A DNA stretch of 46,522 nt from assembly GCA_015523485.1 (NCBI GenBank), contig WAKH01000077.1, forward strand, positions 1-46,522, written 5' to 3'. Numbering within the stretch: position 1 is the stretch's first letter; each line of letters starts with the position of its first letter. Position numbers and translations under genes: made by a program. The notes under the pieces are model-generated. The model saw only the letters and a program-made list of their open reading frames with translations, was not told the DNA's origin and did no database searches. The DNA is from Thermodiscus sp. GTDB lineage: Archaea > Thermoproteota > Thermoprotei_A > Sulfolobales > Acidilobaceae. Positions 25,491 through 34,054 of the stretch are shown one piece after another.

Positions 25491-25979
25491 ATGAGCATAG
25501 ATGAAAGAGACTTGGCTTTACTAAGACTACTTGAGGATGATTCGAGGATAGCATGGCGTAGGATAGCGAGGGAACTGGGAGTCAGCGAGGCGACAGTGTA
25601 TCTAAGAGTGAAGAAACTCACTCTAGACGGAGTTCTAGAAGGGTACACGATAAAGGTTAATCCAGAGAGACTCGGTCTAACAGCTACAATCTTTGCATTA
25701 ATGAGGGTTGAAGCAAGAGAAATAAGAAAAATCAGGAGACAGTTAAGGAAACTAAGATTCATATCTGAAGTCTATGAAATTACCGGCCACTACCACTTCC
25801 TGGTAAAGATAATGGCGCCCACATTCACTGAAGCCGCGAAAGCAATCGACGACCTCATGAACCTTGAAGGAGTGGTCGAAGTAAGCACGTTTACCGCTCT
25901 AAGGAAGATACGGGATGGATCGAAGGTAGTGAGGGATTACATTGAGTGGAAACCGATTGGCGGTCCCGCGAGAGCCTAA
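25491..25979 (+). CDS. Lrp/AsnC family transcriptional regulator
   Basis: N-terminal winged helix (IDERDLALLRLLEDDSRIAWRR.. then ELGVSEATVYLRVKKL) joined to a ligand-binding RAM/ACT-like domain (ITGHYHFLVKIMAP..VVEVSTFTAL). These proteins assemble as dimers to octamers and respond to amino acids or other small ligands. ATG 25491 is chosen because the HTH begins immediately after it; an open frame starts 18 bases earlier at GTG 25473. It follows the geranylgeranyl reductase gene by about 25 bases and may be co-transcribed. Confidence 0.88.
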   Translation: MSIDERDLALLRLLEDDSRIAWRRIARELGVSEATVYLRVKKLTLDGVLEGYTIKVNPERLGLTATIFALMRVEAREIRKIRRQLRKLRFISEVYEITGHYHFLVKIMAPTFTEAAKAIDDLMNLEGVVEVSTFTALRKIRDGSKVVRDYIEWKPIGGPARA

Positions 25980-26078
25980 GGCCATCGCCAAACGGCTCAG
26001 CCCCGGTTTGCTAAAGGTCATCCCGCCACATGTAATGTCAAATAATTGAAGGGTTAATGCTTAGGGGGTCTGGACTAG

Positions 26079-27002
26079 TTGAATAGAGCGCCCTCCCACG
26101 TACTGGTAGGCGGCTTAGGCTTTGTAGGTTACCACCTAGCAATGAGACTCAAGAAACAAGGCTACAGGGTCACAGTGATTGCAAGGAGACGAAGCATTCA
26201 GAAGCGCGGGGATCTCTTCCACGAGTTGCAAAGCAGTGGTATCGAGGTAGTTGATGCCGGAGACCACATTAACCGGGAACTATTGATCGAAATGGACCCA
26301 TTGGTAATATACCACCTCGCTGGAAAACCCGGGGGCTCCTACAAGGTACAATACGAGTCACACGTCAGACTACTGGATGTAGAAATAGAGGCTGCACTCA
26401 AGACCTCAGCACGAGTAGTCTATACCAGTAGTATTGCTGTCGCCGCCGACATCGCCGATAAACCAGCTGGATCAACCATTACCGAGGAAGATGCACCGCC
26501 TAACAGGGAAGCAAGCTTCACCACCATTCATGCTGAAACCAAGGCTGCAGGCGAAACTATCCTATTAGAATCAGGCCTCAAAAAATGGTCGATTATAAGA
26601 CCAGGCTTGATATTCGGTCCCAAATCGCCACACATTGAGTGGAGAATTATGAGAGCACTAAGCAAACTTCACATTTCACTCATCCTAGAGGGCATACCTG
26701 TTGTGAACGTAAAGGATGTAGCAGAGATACTTTACATGGCTGGCCAGGGGTGCTTCGACAAACAATGGATTCACGCGGTGGCGGATAAAATAGAATTCAA
26801 GGACGTAGTAAATGAATACTGCCAGCTTTATGGGAAAGACAAGTGTATCAAGCTCCCGGCAACAATAATTACGAAACTAGGACGGGTTACTCCGAGAAGT
26901 AGTCCGGCTAGGTTATCCTGGAGTCTGGTAAGGAAGAGATACAGGTATCGCAGCGCTAGGCTTAAGGGGTTTCCTTGGAGGTTAAGGCCGGTTGAAGATT
27001 AG
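26079..27002 (+). CDS. Extended SDR (NAD-dependent epimerase/dehydratase-like) protein, Tyr replaced by His
   Basis: A 307-residue Rossmann protein with the NAD motif GGLGFVGYH (residues 11-19), VIYHLAGKP, the active-site Ser region VYTSSIAV, and RPGLIFGP. The catalytic YxxxK motif reads H-A-E-T-K, so the usual Tyr is His. It may therefore catalyse a changed reaction or be structural. Relatives include UDP-sugar epimerases and 3-beta-hydroxysteroid dehydrogenase-like enzymes. The C-terminus is basic (SLVRKRYRYRSARLKGFPWR), possibly membrane-associated. It converges on the HAD phosphatase with a 4-base overlap. Confidence 0.78.
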   Translation: MNRAPSHVLVGGLGFVGYHLAMRLKKQGYRVTVIARRRSIQKRGDLFHELQSSGIEVVDAGDHINRELLIEMDPLVIYHLAGKPGGSYKVQYESHVRLLDVEIEAALKTSARVVYTSSIAVAADIADKPAGSTITEEDAPPNREASFTTIHAETKAAGETILLESGLKKWSIIRPGLIFGPKSPHIEWRIMRALSKLHISLILEGIPVVNVKDVAEILYMAGQGCFDKQWIHAVADKIEFKDVVNEYCQLYGKDKCIKLPATIITKLGRVTPRSSPARLSWSLVRKRYRYRSARLKGFPWRLRPVED

Positions 27003-27685
27003 AAGAATCCACTGAGAACTAGTTCCGCTATTTCAGCGAATCCTTGCCCCCCTGGCCGTTTAGCTACATAACTAACGATCTGTTTGACTTCTGGGTCGGC
27101 ATCCGCTGGACATGCACTAAATCCTGCTGTCTGGAATAGTGGTATATCATTGAGGCCGTCACCAACTGAAAGGACTCTCTCAACATTGATTCCAACCAGC
27201 TCCGCGGCGGTCTTCAGACCTTCACCCTTACCTCCTCCCGGAGGTTGAATGTGTATGGCATAACCAGAATCATACATCTTCATACCATATTTCTCCACGA
27301 TCCTTTGAAGTATTTGCTTGTTGAATTCGGGGGGAGGATAGAAGGCAATGTCATGGTGCCTATAGACGTTTTGCCAGCTCTCCTTGAAGCCGGCCTTTCT
27401 AAGTTCGTCTAAGAGTTGCACAGGAGGTCTGCCCTTGCACAAATGGATAGTTTCACCCTTGTAGAAGACAACACAACCGTTCTCAGCTATAACGGGTCCC
27501 TTAGCTCCAATATACCTCGCGAGCCCTGCTGTTATGGGTAAGCTATTACCTGATACGAGAGACACGGTTATACCATTCTCCTCGAGTTCTCTAATCGCCC
27601 TTACTGCTTCTAAACTAAGTAGGAGCTCGCCCCTTCTTATCGTCAATGTGCCATCAACATCGGTAGCTATCATTTGTATCCTCAA
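26999..27685 (-). CDS. HAD phosphatase, archaeal phosphoglycolate phosphatase type
   Basis: A 228-residue Cof-type HAD enzyme. Motif I DVDGTLT (residues 9-15), motif II VSGNS, a lysine in GGGKGEGLK and motif IV SVGDGLNDIPLF are all present. Archaeal members hydrolyse 2-phosphoglycolate, but closely related ones act on other sugar phosphates. The start is ATG 27685. It is divergent from the aminopropyltransferase gene, which begins about 80 bases away. Confidence 0.87.
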   Translation of the reverse strand: MRIQMIATDVDGTLTIRRGELLLSLEAVRAIRELEENGITVSLVSGNSLPITAGLARYIGAKGPVIAENGCVVFYKGETIHLCKGRPPVQLLDELRKAGFKESWQNVYRHHDIAFYPPPEFNKQILQRIVEKYGMKMYDSGYAIHIQPPGGGKGEGLKTAAELVGINVERVLSVGDGLNDIPLFQTAGFSACPADADPEVKQIVSYVAKRPGGQGFAEIAELVLSGFF

Positions 27686-27767
27686 CTTCTTGCACCACTT
27701 GTTGTCTGGCTATTTCGACTGGCTTATAACGTGGAACCTTACCCTTAAACCATAACGGGTGAATAGT

Positions 27768-28688
27768 ATGGCAGAAGATATGTTCCAGTGGCACTGGTTT
27801 ATCGAATGGGGGACCCCTAACAGTGCACACATGTATGGAATTGAAAAGATTCTCTACCACGGGCGGTCGAAATACCAAGACATAATGGTTGCTATCGTTA
27901 AGGATCTAGGTAAGGCTCTCATACTAGATGGGAAGACGCAGTCAGCAATCGTAGACGAGTTCGTTTATCATGAATCCCTCGTGCATCCAGCAATGATACT
28001 ACACGGAAAACCAGAGAAGGTTTTGATCCTAGGAGGTGGAGAGGGTGCAACTGCACGAGAGGTATTAAGATTCAAGAGTGTAAAGAGGGTCGTTATGGTT
28101 GACATAGACGAGGAGGTCGTTAAGGTATCGAAAGAGTACCTGCCTGAGTGGCATAGAGGCGCGTTTGACGATCCAAGGTTTGAGCTCATAATAATGGATG
28201 GATTGAAATATGTTGAAGAAGCCAACGAAAAGTTCGATGTCATAATTGCTGACCTGGCTGATCCTTTAGAAGCTGGTCCAGCATACAAGCTGTACACGAA
28301 GGAGTACTATGAGAAGTTAAAGAAGCTCCTCAATCCTGGCGGTGTATTCGTAACCCAGGCAACTAGTCCAACAATTACGACGTTCACCCACGCGGTAATA
28401 TTCAATACCATAAAATCCGTATTCAAGTATGCATCCATATACCACGTTTACGTGAGGAGTTTCGATGGAGTATGGGGCTTCGTGATAGCATCTGATACTA
28501 AGGACCCAAGGAGTCTAACACCCGAAGTCATTGATAAGTACCTAGCTGAGAACGTTGAGGGAGAAAACAGGTTCTATGAAGGGATAATACATCTCTCCAT
28601 GTTCGCAGTACCCAAATATCTCAGGAAAGCTATAGAGAGCATAAAGGATATTGCTACATTGGAAAAGCCGGTGTTTATGCCGGCTTAG
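27768..28688 (+). CDS. speE: Aminopropyltransferase (polyamine synthase), thermospermine-synthase-like
   Basis: Transfers aminopropyl groups from decarboxylated S-adenosylmethionine to a polyamine. The SAM-binding motif GGGEGATAREVLR (residues 89-101) has E where spermidine synthases usually have D. The catalytic loop DLADPLEAGPAYKLYT also resembles the ACL5/thermospermine synthase branch more than classical SpeE. Long polyamines stabilise nucleic acids in hyperthermophiles. Length is about 306 residues. ATG 27768 follows GGGTG; GTG 27759 is possible. Substrate preference (agmatine, putrescine or spermidine) cannot be read off directly. Confidence 0.9.
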   Translation: MAEDMFQWHWFIEWGTPNSAHMYGIEKILYHGRSKYQDIMVAIVKDLGKALILDGKTQSAIVDEFVYHESLVHPAMILHGKPEKVLILGGGEGATAREVLRFKSVKRVVMVDIDEEVVKVSKEYLPEWHRGAFDDPRFELIIMDGLKYVEEANEKFDVIIADLADPLEAGPAYKLYTKEYYEKLKKLLNPGGVFVTQATSPTITTFTHAVIFNTIKSVFKYASIYHVYVRSFDGVWGFVIASDTKDPRSLTPEVIDKYLAENVEGENRFYEGIIHLSMFAVPKYLRKAIESIKDIATLEKPVFMPA

Positions 28689-28692
28689 ATTC

Positions 28693-29556
28693 CTACTCTC
28701 TACCTTTTATGACATGGTATATTCTAGTATAGTCCGATTTAGCGAAGCCTGATCTTACACCATACCTGTATAGGTTCAACGCGCTTGCTGTGAGGTGTTG
28801 TGGGAGACCCTTGTAGAATCCGGTTCGAACAGCATAGTCTAGATCCTTCATGGCGAGCGAGAGGGTAAATGATGCATCCTTCGCTGGGTCATCTCTCATC
28901 CTATCAATATACTTCTCGGCTATTGGGCCGAAGATCGTCTTCGATAGAACTTCTTTGACTAGATTAGAGTCTACCCCGTAGGATTCGGAGAGTAGTACAG
29001 CCTCCGCCAGCAGGCTGACGCTACCGATTAGTAGTGAGTTGAATGAGAGTTTTAGTGCCGCCGCCTTCTCCGGCTCCTCTCCTAGATCTATCAGCTCACC
29101 AGCAAGGTCATTTAAGATGCCCTTGGCAGCCGACTTACAAGTCCTACTTCCAGCGACAACTATCAGTGCCTTGCCATTCCTTAGTGCTGAGGGACCCCCG
29201 AGTATAGGGGCTTCAACGTAACATCCCCCGAGCGCCTGCGTGAAACTTGAGAATCTCGACGACCCGTGCGGTGTTATTGTGGCATGGTTTATGATTATAG
29301 CTCCATCCATTCTATGAAAAGTGCTCATAACAGAATAGATTGCATCTTCATCCGATAAGAATAAGAGAATGAATTCCGCCTCTTGTACAGCATCGAACGG
29401 GCCTGGCACCACCTTGGCGTTAATCTTCCCGGCTAGCTCCTCTGCCTTCTCCCTCGTCCTGTTCCAAAGGATAACATTGTATCCCATTGAAGCAAGTCTC
29501 TCCGCAGCCGCCGACCCCATTCGACCAGTTCCAAGAATCGCTACTTTAGACACCAC
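28693..29556 (-). CDS. NAD(P)-binding beta-hydroxyacid dehydrogenase (3-hydroxyisobutyrate dehydrogenase family)
   Basis: The Rossmann motif GTGRMGSAAAERL (residues 8-20) with NRT after strand 2 suggests NADP preference. The family landmarks LSDEDA..V, the substrate loop EAPILGGPSALRNG and the catalytic Lys region EKAAALKLSFNSLL are present. The length of 287 residues is typical. Members act on 3-hydroxyisobutyrate, glyoxylate or related acids, and the substrate here is unknown. It stands between two plus-strand units. Confidence 0.85.
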   Translation of the reverse strand: MVSKVAILGTGRMGSAAAERLASMGYNVILWNRTREKAEELAGKINAKVVPGPFDAVQEAEFILLFLSDEDAIYSVMSTFHRMDGAIIINHATITPHGSSRFSSFTQALGGCYVEAPILGGPSALRNGKALIVVAGSRTCKSAAKGILNDLAGELIDLGEEPEKAAALKLSFNSLLIGSVSLLAEAVLLSESYGVDSNLVKEVLSKTIFGPIAEKYIDRMRDDPAKDASFTLSLAMKDLDYAVRTGFYKGLPQHLTASALNLYRYGVRSGFAKSDYTRIYHVIKGRE

Positions 29557-29639
29557 ACCCAGTCACCGATCACTTATATTGGTTCGATTTGAATAAATCT
29601 TCTAGATTGCCATATCCACTGAGGGTGCAGTGAATAGGT

Positions 29640-30758
29640 ATGATGCAGACCAGCAGGATCTGTCCAAGATGCGGACGCAGCGAGAGCGAGGTAGAGTTTA
29701 TCGGGCCCTTCTGCAGAGACTGCTATATACAGGTATACGGAGTTGCCACTCTCCCTAGGCAAGTGGACTTCGTCTACTGCCAGTATTGTGGAAGGTACAA
29801 GTACCAGGGAGGATGGAACGAGCCGACCGGAACTATTGAAGAGACTCTCATAGACTATCTCACATTCTACCTTACAAGAAAACTCAGGCCAACAGAGCAC
29901 CTAGACGAGGCATGGATAAGCGAGATTAGATTGGATAAGGAATTCGTGGGGCCCGCCATCTACAACGCCTTTGTCAAGATAAATGGTAGACGAGGCGACG
30001 TGGAGGTCATCGAGGAAAAGATTGTAACCGTCAAAGTGAACGCTGCGGTGTGCCCAGTATGTACAAGGCGTATTACGAAGCGGGGATATAATGCAATCCT
30101 TCAAATCAGGAGTAGTGAGGGAAAGCTGAGTGAGAACCTCAGAGAACGAGTCAACGTTTTCCTAAGCGAGAACCTCTCGGGACGATTGGCTGAGTCTATC
30201 ATAGGCTTTGAAGAGCATAAAGAGGGATTCGATATCCTGATAGAGGATCCTTCAATTGCTCGTATGATAGCGGCGAAGTTAAAGTCGAATTTCATGGCTA
30301 AGACGATAGAAACATTCAAGCTCGTAGGCCGCAACCCCGACGGGACGAGGAAAGGACGCCTAACAATATCTGTTAGAATCCCGGAGATAAGTCCGGGAGA
30401 AATAATTATGATCGATGGGAAACCCTACCTGTTCCTTGCAGTCTCCCGTGGGAACAATCTCCTGCTCGTCGACCTGGAAACTGGGAGAGAGGAGCATATG
30501 TCAATCGATGTACTGTGGCAAAAAGGATTCCAACCATATCCCGGAGGTGTAGACTTAAAGAGATACATGTTAATAAGTAGAGATAAAAATACAACAATGT
30601 TCCTGGACGCAGAGTCGGGCTATCGTAATGTGATAGAAGTACCGACGAGTACTGTGAAAGTGTACGTCGACAGGTTTATTGAAGGGCGAGAGTATAAAGT
30701 CTTCCTCGCCAGCAACATGATTTATGTGGTTGAAGAGATAATAGAAGAGGGGAAATAA
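29640..30758 (+). CDS. nmd3: NMD3-related large-subunit ribosome biogenesis protein
   Basis: The 372-residue protein starts with paired zinc motifs (CPRCGR, CRDC, CQYCGRYKYQGGW) and a second set (CPVCTRR), followed by alpha/beta domains ending in a beta-rich eIF5A-like region. This is the layout of archaeal NMD3; the eukaryotic relative is the 60S export adaptor. In archaea a role in late 50S assembly is assumed. The gene heads a compact operon with aIF1A (1-base gap), rio1 and the KH protein, all tied to ribosome maturation or initiation. The GTGAATAGGTATG context puts ATG at 29640 with an alternative one codon later. Confidence 0.87.
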   Translation: MMQTSRICPRCGRSESEVEFIGPFCRDCYIQVYGVATLPRQVDFVYCQYCGRYKYQGGWNEPTGTIEETLIDYLTFYLTRKLRPTEHLDEAWISEIRLDKEFVGPAIYNAFVKINGRRGDVEVIEEKIVTVKVNAAVCPVCTRRITKRGYNAILQIRSSEGKLSENLRERVNVFLSENLSGRLAESIIGFEEHKEGFDILIEDPSIARMIAAKLKSNFMAKTIETFKLVGRNPDGTRKGRLTISVRIPEISPGEIIMIDGKPYLFLAVSRGNNLLLVDLETGREEHMSIDVLWQKGFQPYPGGVDLKRYMLISRDKNTTMFLDAESGYRNVIEVPTSTVKVYVDRFIEGREYKVFLASNMIYVVEEIIEEGK

Positions 30759-30759
30759 G

Positions 30760-31095
30760 ATGGCGAAAAAGAAAGGAGGACGTAGAGACAAAAGGAAGGG
30801 AGAGATGCCGCTACCTAACGAAGAAGAAGGTACAATGCTCTGCGTCGTCAGAAGAAACCTTGGTGGAGGTTTCCTAGAGGTATTCTGCAAAGACGGAGAG
30901 ATCTACAAGGCCTGGATACCGGGAAAGATGAGGAGAAGAGCGTGGATGAGGGAAGGCGACGTTATCCTCTTCCTACCATGGGGCTCGAGGGATATGAAGG
31001 GCGAGGTAGTGTACAGGTACCTTAGAGATGAAGTGAAGAAGCTAATGGAGATGGGCCTAATCACCGAGGAATTCATCGAGGAGGGCATGGAGTAG
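30760..31095 (+). CDS. eif1a: Translation initiation factor aIF1A
   Basis: aIF1A binds the decoding site of the small ribosomal subunit and helps initiation. The basic N-terminal tail (KKKGGRRDKRKG) is followed by an S1-like OB fold (MLCVVRRNLGGGFLEVFCKDG..YKAWIPGKMRRRAWMREGDVILF) and a helical tail. The length of 111 residues is typical. It starts one base after the nmd3 stop and is followed one base later by rio1. Confidence 0.93.
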   Translation: MAKKKGGRRDKRKGEMPLPNEEEGTMLCVVRRNLGGGFLEVFCKDGEIYKAWIPGKMRRRAWMREGDVILFLPWGSRDMKGEVVYRYLRDEVKKLMEMGLITEEFIEEGME

Positions 31096-31096
31096 A

Positions 31097-31918
31097 GTGC
31101 CAGGAAAAGGTAGATGGCTTAAGCGAAGGCGTGAGGAAGAGAGGAGGATCAAGGATAGGGACCTAATAAAAACAGTTGAAGAAGTATTTGACTCCTTCAC
31201 ACTCACCCACGTCTATAAGCTTATGACGAGAGGAGTACTCCGCGACTTAAAAGGAGTTGTAAACGCTGGAAAGGAGGCGCGAATATACTGGGGGATCCTG
31301 AAAGACGGTCGGGACGCTGCCGTTAAGATATACTTATCGTTTACAGCGGAATTCCGGAAGAGTATAAGAATGTACATTGAAGGTGATCCTAGATTCGAAA
31401 ACATCCCTCGCTCAAACTTCAGGAAACTAATTTACGAGTGGACTAAGAAGGAGTTTAGAAACCTTAAGAGATTGAGAGAATACGATGTGAGGGTCCCAGC
31501 CCCAATAGCATATTCTGGAAACGTCCTAGTTATGGAGTTCATAGGTGAGAAAGGGGTTAGAGCACCTCTCCTCGTGGAATCTATTGACGAGCTCACAACT
31601 GATGAAATAAAGGAGATATACTATGATGTTATTGCCCAGATGGAGAAAATAGTATGCCGGGCAGGGCTAGTACACGCTGATCTAAGCGAGTTCAACATAA
31701 TGATATATGATGGAAAGCCTTGGATAATAGATGTTGCACAAGCAGTACACTATAGTCATCCTCACGCTTTCGAGTTTCTCGAGCGTGATGTAAATAATAT
31801 CTTCAACTTCTTCTCTGAGTATCTAGATGTTGGAGGAGAGAAGGACGCTATTGCTGATAAACTAAGGAGGTGTCTAAGAGGATGGCTGTGGGGGAAGGAA
31901 GACCTAGAATCTATGTAA
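31097..31918 (+). CDS. rio1: RIO1-type serine protein kinase
   Basis: An atypical kinase/ATPase needed for final maturation of the small ribosomal subunit. RIO1 features are AGKEARIYWG in place of the P-loop, AAVKIY with the ATP-binding Lys, the catalytic loop LVHADLSEFNIM and the metal-binding IIDVAQAVH. Residues 19-273 cover the whole RIO domain, and the N-terminus (RWLKRRREEERR) is highly basic. GTG 31097 follows the aIF1A stop by one base. The 3' end overlaps the KH gene by about 37 bases. Adjacent rio1 and KH genes fit joint work on pre-40S-like particles. Confidence 0.92.
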   Translation: MPGKGRWLKRRREEERRIKDRDLIKTVEEVFDSFTLTHVYKLMTRGVLRDLKGVVNAGKEARIYWGILKDGRDAAVKIYLSFTAEFRKSIRMYIEGDPRFENIPRSNFRKLIYEWTKKEFRNLKRLREYDVRVPAPIAYSGNVLVMEFIGEKGVRAPLLVESIDELTTDEIKEIYYDVIAQMEKIVCRAGLVHADLSEFNIMIYDGKPWIIDVAQAVHYSHPHAFEFLERDVNNIFNFFSEYLDVGGEKDAIADKLRRCLRGWLWGKEDLESM

Positions 31919-32478
31919 AAGTTCCAATCGATAGGCTTGGAGCTGTAATTGGCAAGAAGGGGGAAGTTAAGCTTAAACTCATCGAGAAACTAGGCGTCAG
32001 GTTAACGATTGACAGTGAAAATTCAATGGTTATAGTCGAGCCAGAAGCCCCAAACATTCCGCCGATAAACATGATGAAAGCAGCCGAAATCATAAAGGCA
32101 ATCGCTTATGGTTTTCCTCCCGAGAAGGCGTTTAGGTTACTGGACGACGAGCAGATCTTGGTTATAGTAGATTTAAAGCAAATAGTGGGCGATTCTCCAA
32201 ATCATTTGAAACGTGTAAAGGGAAGAATCATTGGAGAGGGTGGTAGGGCCAGGAAGACGATAGAAGAAATGACCGGAACTGATATCTTCGTCGGCGACCA
32301 TTACGTCGCGATAATAGGAGACTATGAAAGGGCTATGGCCGCTAAGAAAGCAGTGGAAATGCTCGCGGAGGGTCGAATGCATAGCACGGTTTACAGATAT
32401 CTCGATAGGGTCCTGAGGGAGATAAAGAGACGTGAGGCCCTGAGAATGTGGGCTAAAGACGAATTCAACGAGTTTTAG
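31882..32478 (+). CDS. KH-domain RNA-binding protein (Dim2/Pno1-like)
   Basis: Two KH domains. The first (residues ~6-70) has the GxxG loop in VIGKKGEVK. The second (~105-175) has IGEGGRARKTIEEMTGTDI and VGDHYVAIIGDYE. This pair is characteristic of archaeal Dim2/Pno1 homologues, which bind the 3' end of pre-16S rRNA and partner Rio1 and Nob1. ATG 31882 is chosen because AAGGAGG lies about 11 bases upstream; GTG 31870 would overlap that site. It overlaps the rio1 end by 37 bases in another frame. Confidence 0.9.
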   Translation: MAVGEGRPRIYVKVPIDRLGAVIGKKGEVKLKLIEKLGVRLTIDSENSMVIVEPEAPNIPPINMMKAAEIIKAIAYGFPPEKAFRLLDDEQILVIVDLKQIVGDSPNHLKRVKGRIIGEGGRARKTIEEMTGTDIFVGDHYVAIIGDYERAMAAKKAVEMLAEGRMHSTVYRYLDRVLREIKRREALRMWAKDEFNEF

Positions 32479-32539
32479 ATGGGATACACAAGGTTTTTCC
32501 CTTCTAGTTAGACTAATCAATGGGGGTTGGACGGGGGCT

Positions 32540-32992
32540 ATGATGGTAGCCTGCGACGAGCAGAGCCCAGCCCAGGGCGGTGAGAAGGAAGAGCCGAATG
32601 AGCCCCCGTCCGACTGCAGAATAATAGTCTATAACGGGAGAAGGGTGCTCGACGAGATCACAGACAAGGTCAAGGAGCCATTCTACGAGTACAATACGTT
32701 AATCTCAAAGACCGGTTATTACTTGAAACCGGTTCACAAAGTCTACAAGAAGCTTCCAGATGGACGTACACGGATCTATGAGTATTATGGAAGGTATTGG
32801 TGGAGAAAGGAAGGTAAAAGGTGGATCTATGCAGGTCATGTAAAGCCTAGAAAGATTAGAGTAGACCCGCCAGATCATCCCTTAGACGGGCTATCAATAA
32901 TCATTGAGGGCGAAGATATAATCCTTGACTGTAGGGATTTCGAGCGTTTCAGAGAATACTTTAAAGGATTAAAGTTTGAGAGATATTATTGA
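32540..32992 (+). CDS. Hypothetical protein, 150 residues, basic and Tyr-rich
   Basis: I do not recognise a family. The first 25 residues are acidic and Pro/Glu-rich, probably disordered. Residues ~28-125 are rich in Tyr, Trp, Lys and Arg (KTGYYLKPVHKVYKKLPDG, YEYYGRYWWRKEGKRW), consistent with a small beta-rich nucleic-acid or protein-binding fold. The C-terminus is IILDCRDFERFREYF. It follows the KH gene by about 60 bases on the same strand and may belong to the same ribosome-related unit. ATG 32540 or the next Met starts it, after GGGGGTTGGACGGGGG. Confidence 0.6.
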   Translation: MMVACDEQSPAQGGEKEEPNEPPSDCRIIVYNGRRVLDEITDKVKEPFYEYNTLISKTGYYLKPVHKVYKKLPDGRTRIYEYYGRYWWRKEGKRWIYAGHVKPRKIRVDPPDHPLDGLSIIIEGEDIILDCRDFERFREYFKGLKFERYY

Positions 32993-33000
32993 TTTTCTAG

Positions 33001-33840
33001 TTATTCGAGAGGTGTTATGACTATCGAGTCTCCCACGTCCACTCTAAGTCTACGAGCAGCATTACCTTGATTTACGGCTATCTCCAGGTAGCCAAAGCTG
33101 TTCACATATAGTATGAGCTCTCCAGTCTGTGCGTCTTCAAACTTCCTTCCAACTACTGCTGGCATTGATCCAGCCTCGGTCCTGACCATTATCCTTTGCC
33201 ATGAAGCTATTGGTAGAACGCCTGGTTTTGCGCTTAGAGCAATGTTCCCAAACCTATCCACGTAGACTACTTTCAGCCTATAACCTTCTTCAACTTCTTC
33301 AACGTGTTCTAGTGCTAGTCTCTTGAGCTGTGTTTGTTCAATCGGGGTCCCTATCAACTCCATGTCTACTCCCGACGCGTAGAGTGCTGCTGCTGGTGTG
33401 AACACGTCTCTTGCATGGAAAGTGTATGATAACGGCCATTTGTTGCCTGGAAGTTTTCCGGAGAACCTGCTAGCTGCTACTTCGACCACACGATTTGGTA
33501 TGAGGGCTACTCCCTTCTTGAATCCCTCTTTTAGAATGGCAGGATAAAGGAGGCCGTTGTTTGGTCCGACGAAAACGTAGTCGCCTGCCTCAACTAGTAT
33601 CGCTTCCCTGGTAGTCCCTACGCCAGGATCAACTACTGCTACAATAATAGATCCCTTAGGGGTCCAGTGATAGGTGTTTGCCACTATGTAAGCTCCCGCG
33701 GTAATCTTAAAACTAGGCACAGTATTATCGAGATCGATTACTTCTAGATCTTTATTAATAGACTTGACGACTGCTCTTATTATGCCTGTGTAGGGTCCCT
33801 CGCCGAAATCGGTTATCAGGTATATCTGTTTCTTAGCCAT
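33001..33840 (-). CDS. SAM hydrolase (SAM hydroxide adenosyltransferase, DUF62 family)
   Basis: Members cleave S-adenosylmethionine with water to adenosine and methionine; relatives are the SAM-dependent chlorinase and fluorinase. The family motifs are visible: DFGEGPYTG with the conserved Asp near the N-terminus, VVDPGVGT, and GPNNGLLYPA. A C-terminal beta-barrel domain includes VDRFGNIALS. ATG 33840 is preferred because GGTGGGC stands just before it; the open frame extends to 33858. The adenosine or methionine salvage role is inference. It diverges from the RNA/gdhA region. Confidence 0.88.
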   Translation of the reverse strand: MAKKQIYLITDFGEGPYTGIIRAVVKSINKDLEVIDLDNTVPSFKITAGAYIVANTYHWTPKGSIIVAVVDPGVGTTREAILVEAGDYVFVGPNNGLLYPAILKEGFKKGVALIPNRVVEVAASRFSGKLPGNKWPLSYTFHARDVFTPAAALYASGVDMELIGTPIEQTQLKRLALEHVEEVEEGYRLKVVYVDRFGNIALSAKPGVLPIASWQRIMVRTEAGSMPAVVGRKFEDAQTGELILYVNSFGYLEIAVNQGNAARRLRVDVGDSIVITPLE

Positions 33841-33926
33841 AGTGCCCACCGGGCCCACATAGTGTACCGGGTCTATCTCTTCTAGCGCCTGCAGGTATAT
33901 CTAGCCTAGGTTATATATTAATTCCC

Positions 33927-34002
33927 TGCGGGGGTGCGACGCCCTGCAGAGGTAGACCCGACATAGGGTACCAATGACTGCAGGGTCTCTACCCCCCGTA
34001 CA
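33927..34002 (+). ncRNA. Candidate single-hairpin H/ACA guide RNA
   Basis: The segment is far more GC-rich than its surroundings and folds into one hairpin. The lower stem is TGCGGGGG(T) with (A)CCCCCCGTA, one bulged C. An internal loop has arms TGCGAC (33935-33940) and CTCT(A) (33987-33991). The upper stem is GCCCTGCAG (33941-33949) with CTGCAGGGT (33978-33986). A kink-turn-like GA / AATGA and an apical GGTA..ACCC / GGGTACC stem complete it. ACA stands at 34000-34002, 13-14 bases from the upper stem, as in archaeal H/ACA guides. G-U pairs on the plus strand become A-C mismatches on the minus strand, so plus is favoured. A TATA-like GTATATC at 33895 lies upstream. Confidence 0.5.
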
Positions 34003-34054
34003 AGCCTATTATCTCTCAGCCCACTGTTGGGGGGTTGCTTTAACCTTGAAACCG

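Noticed and set aside
25980-26040. Possible C/D-box RNA on the minus strand after the Lrp gene
   Set aside because: ATGA- and CTGA-like boxes occur, but a proper C box and final D box are missing.
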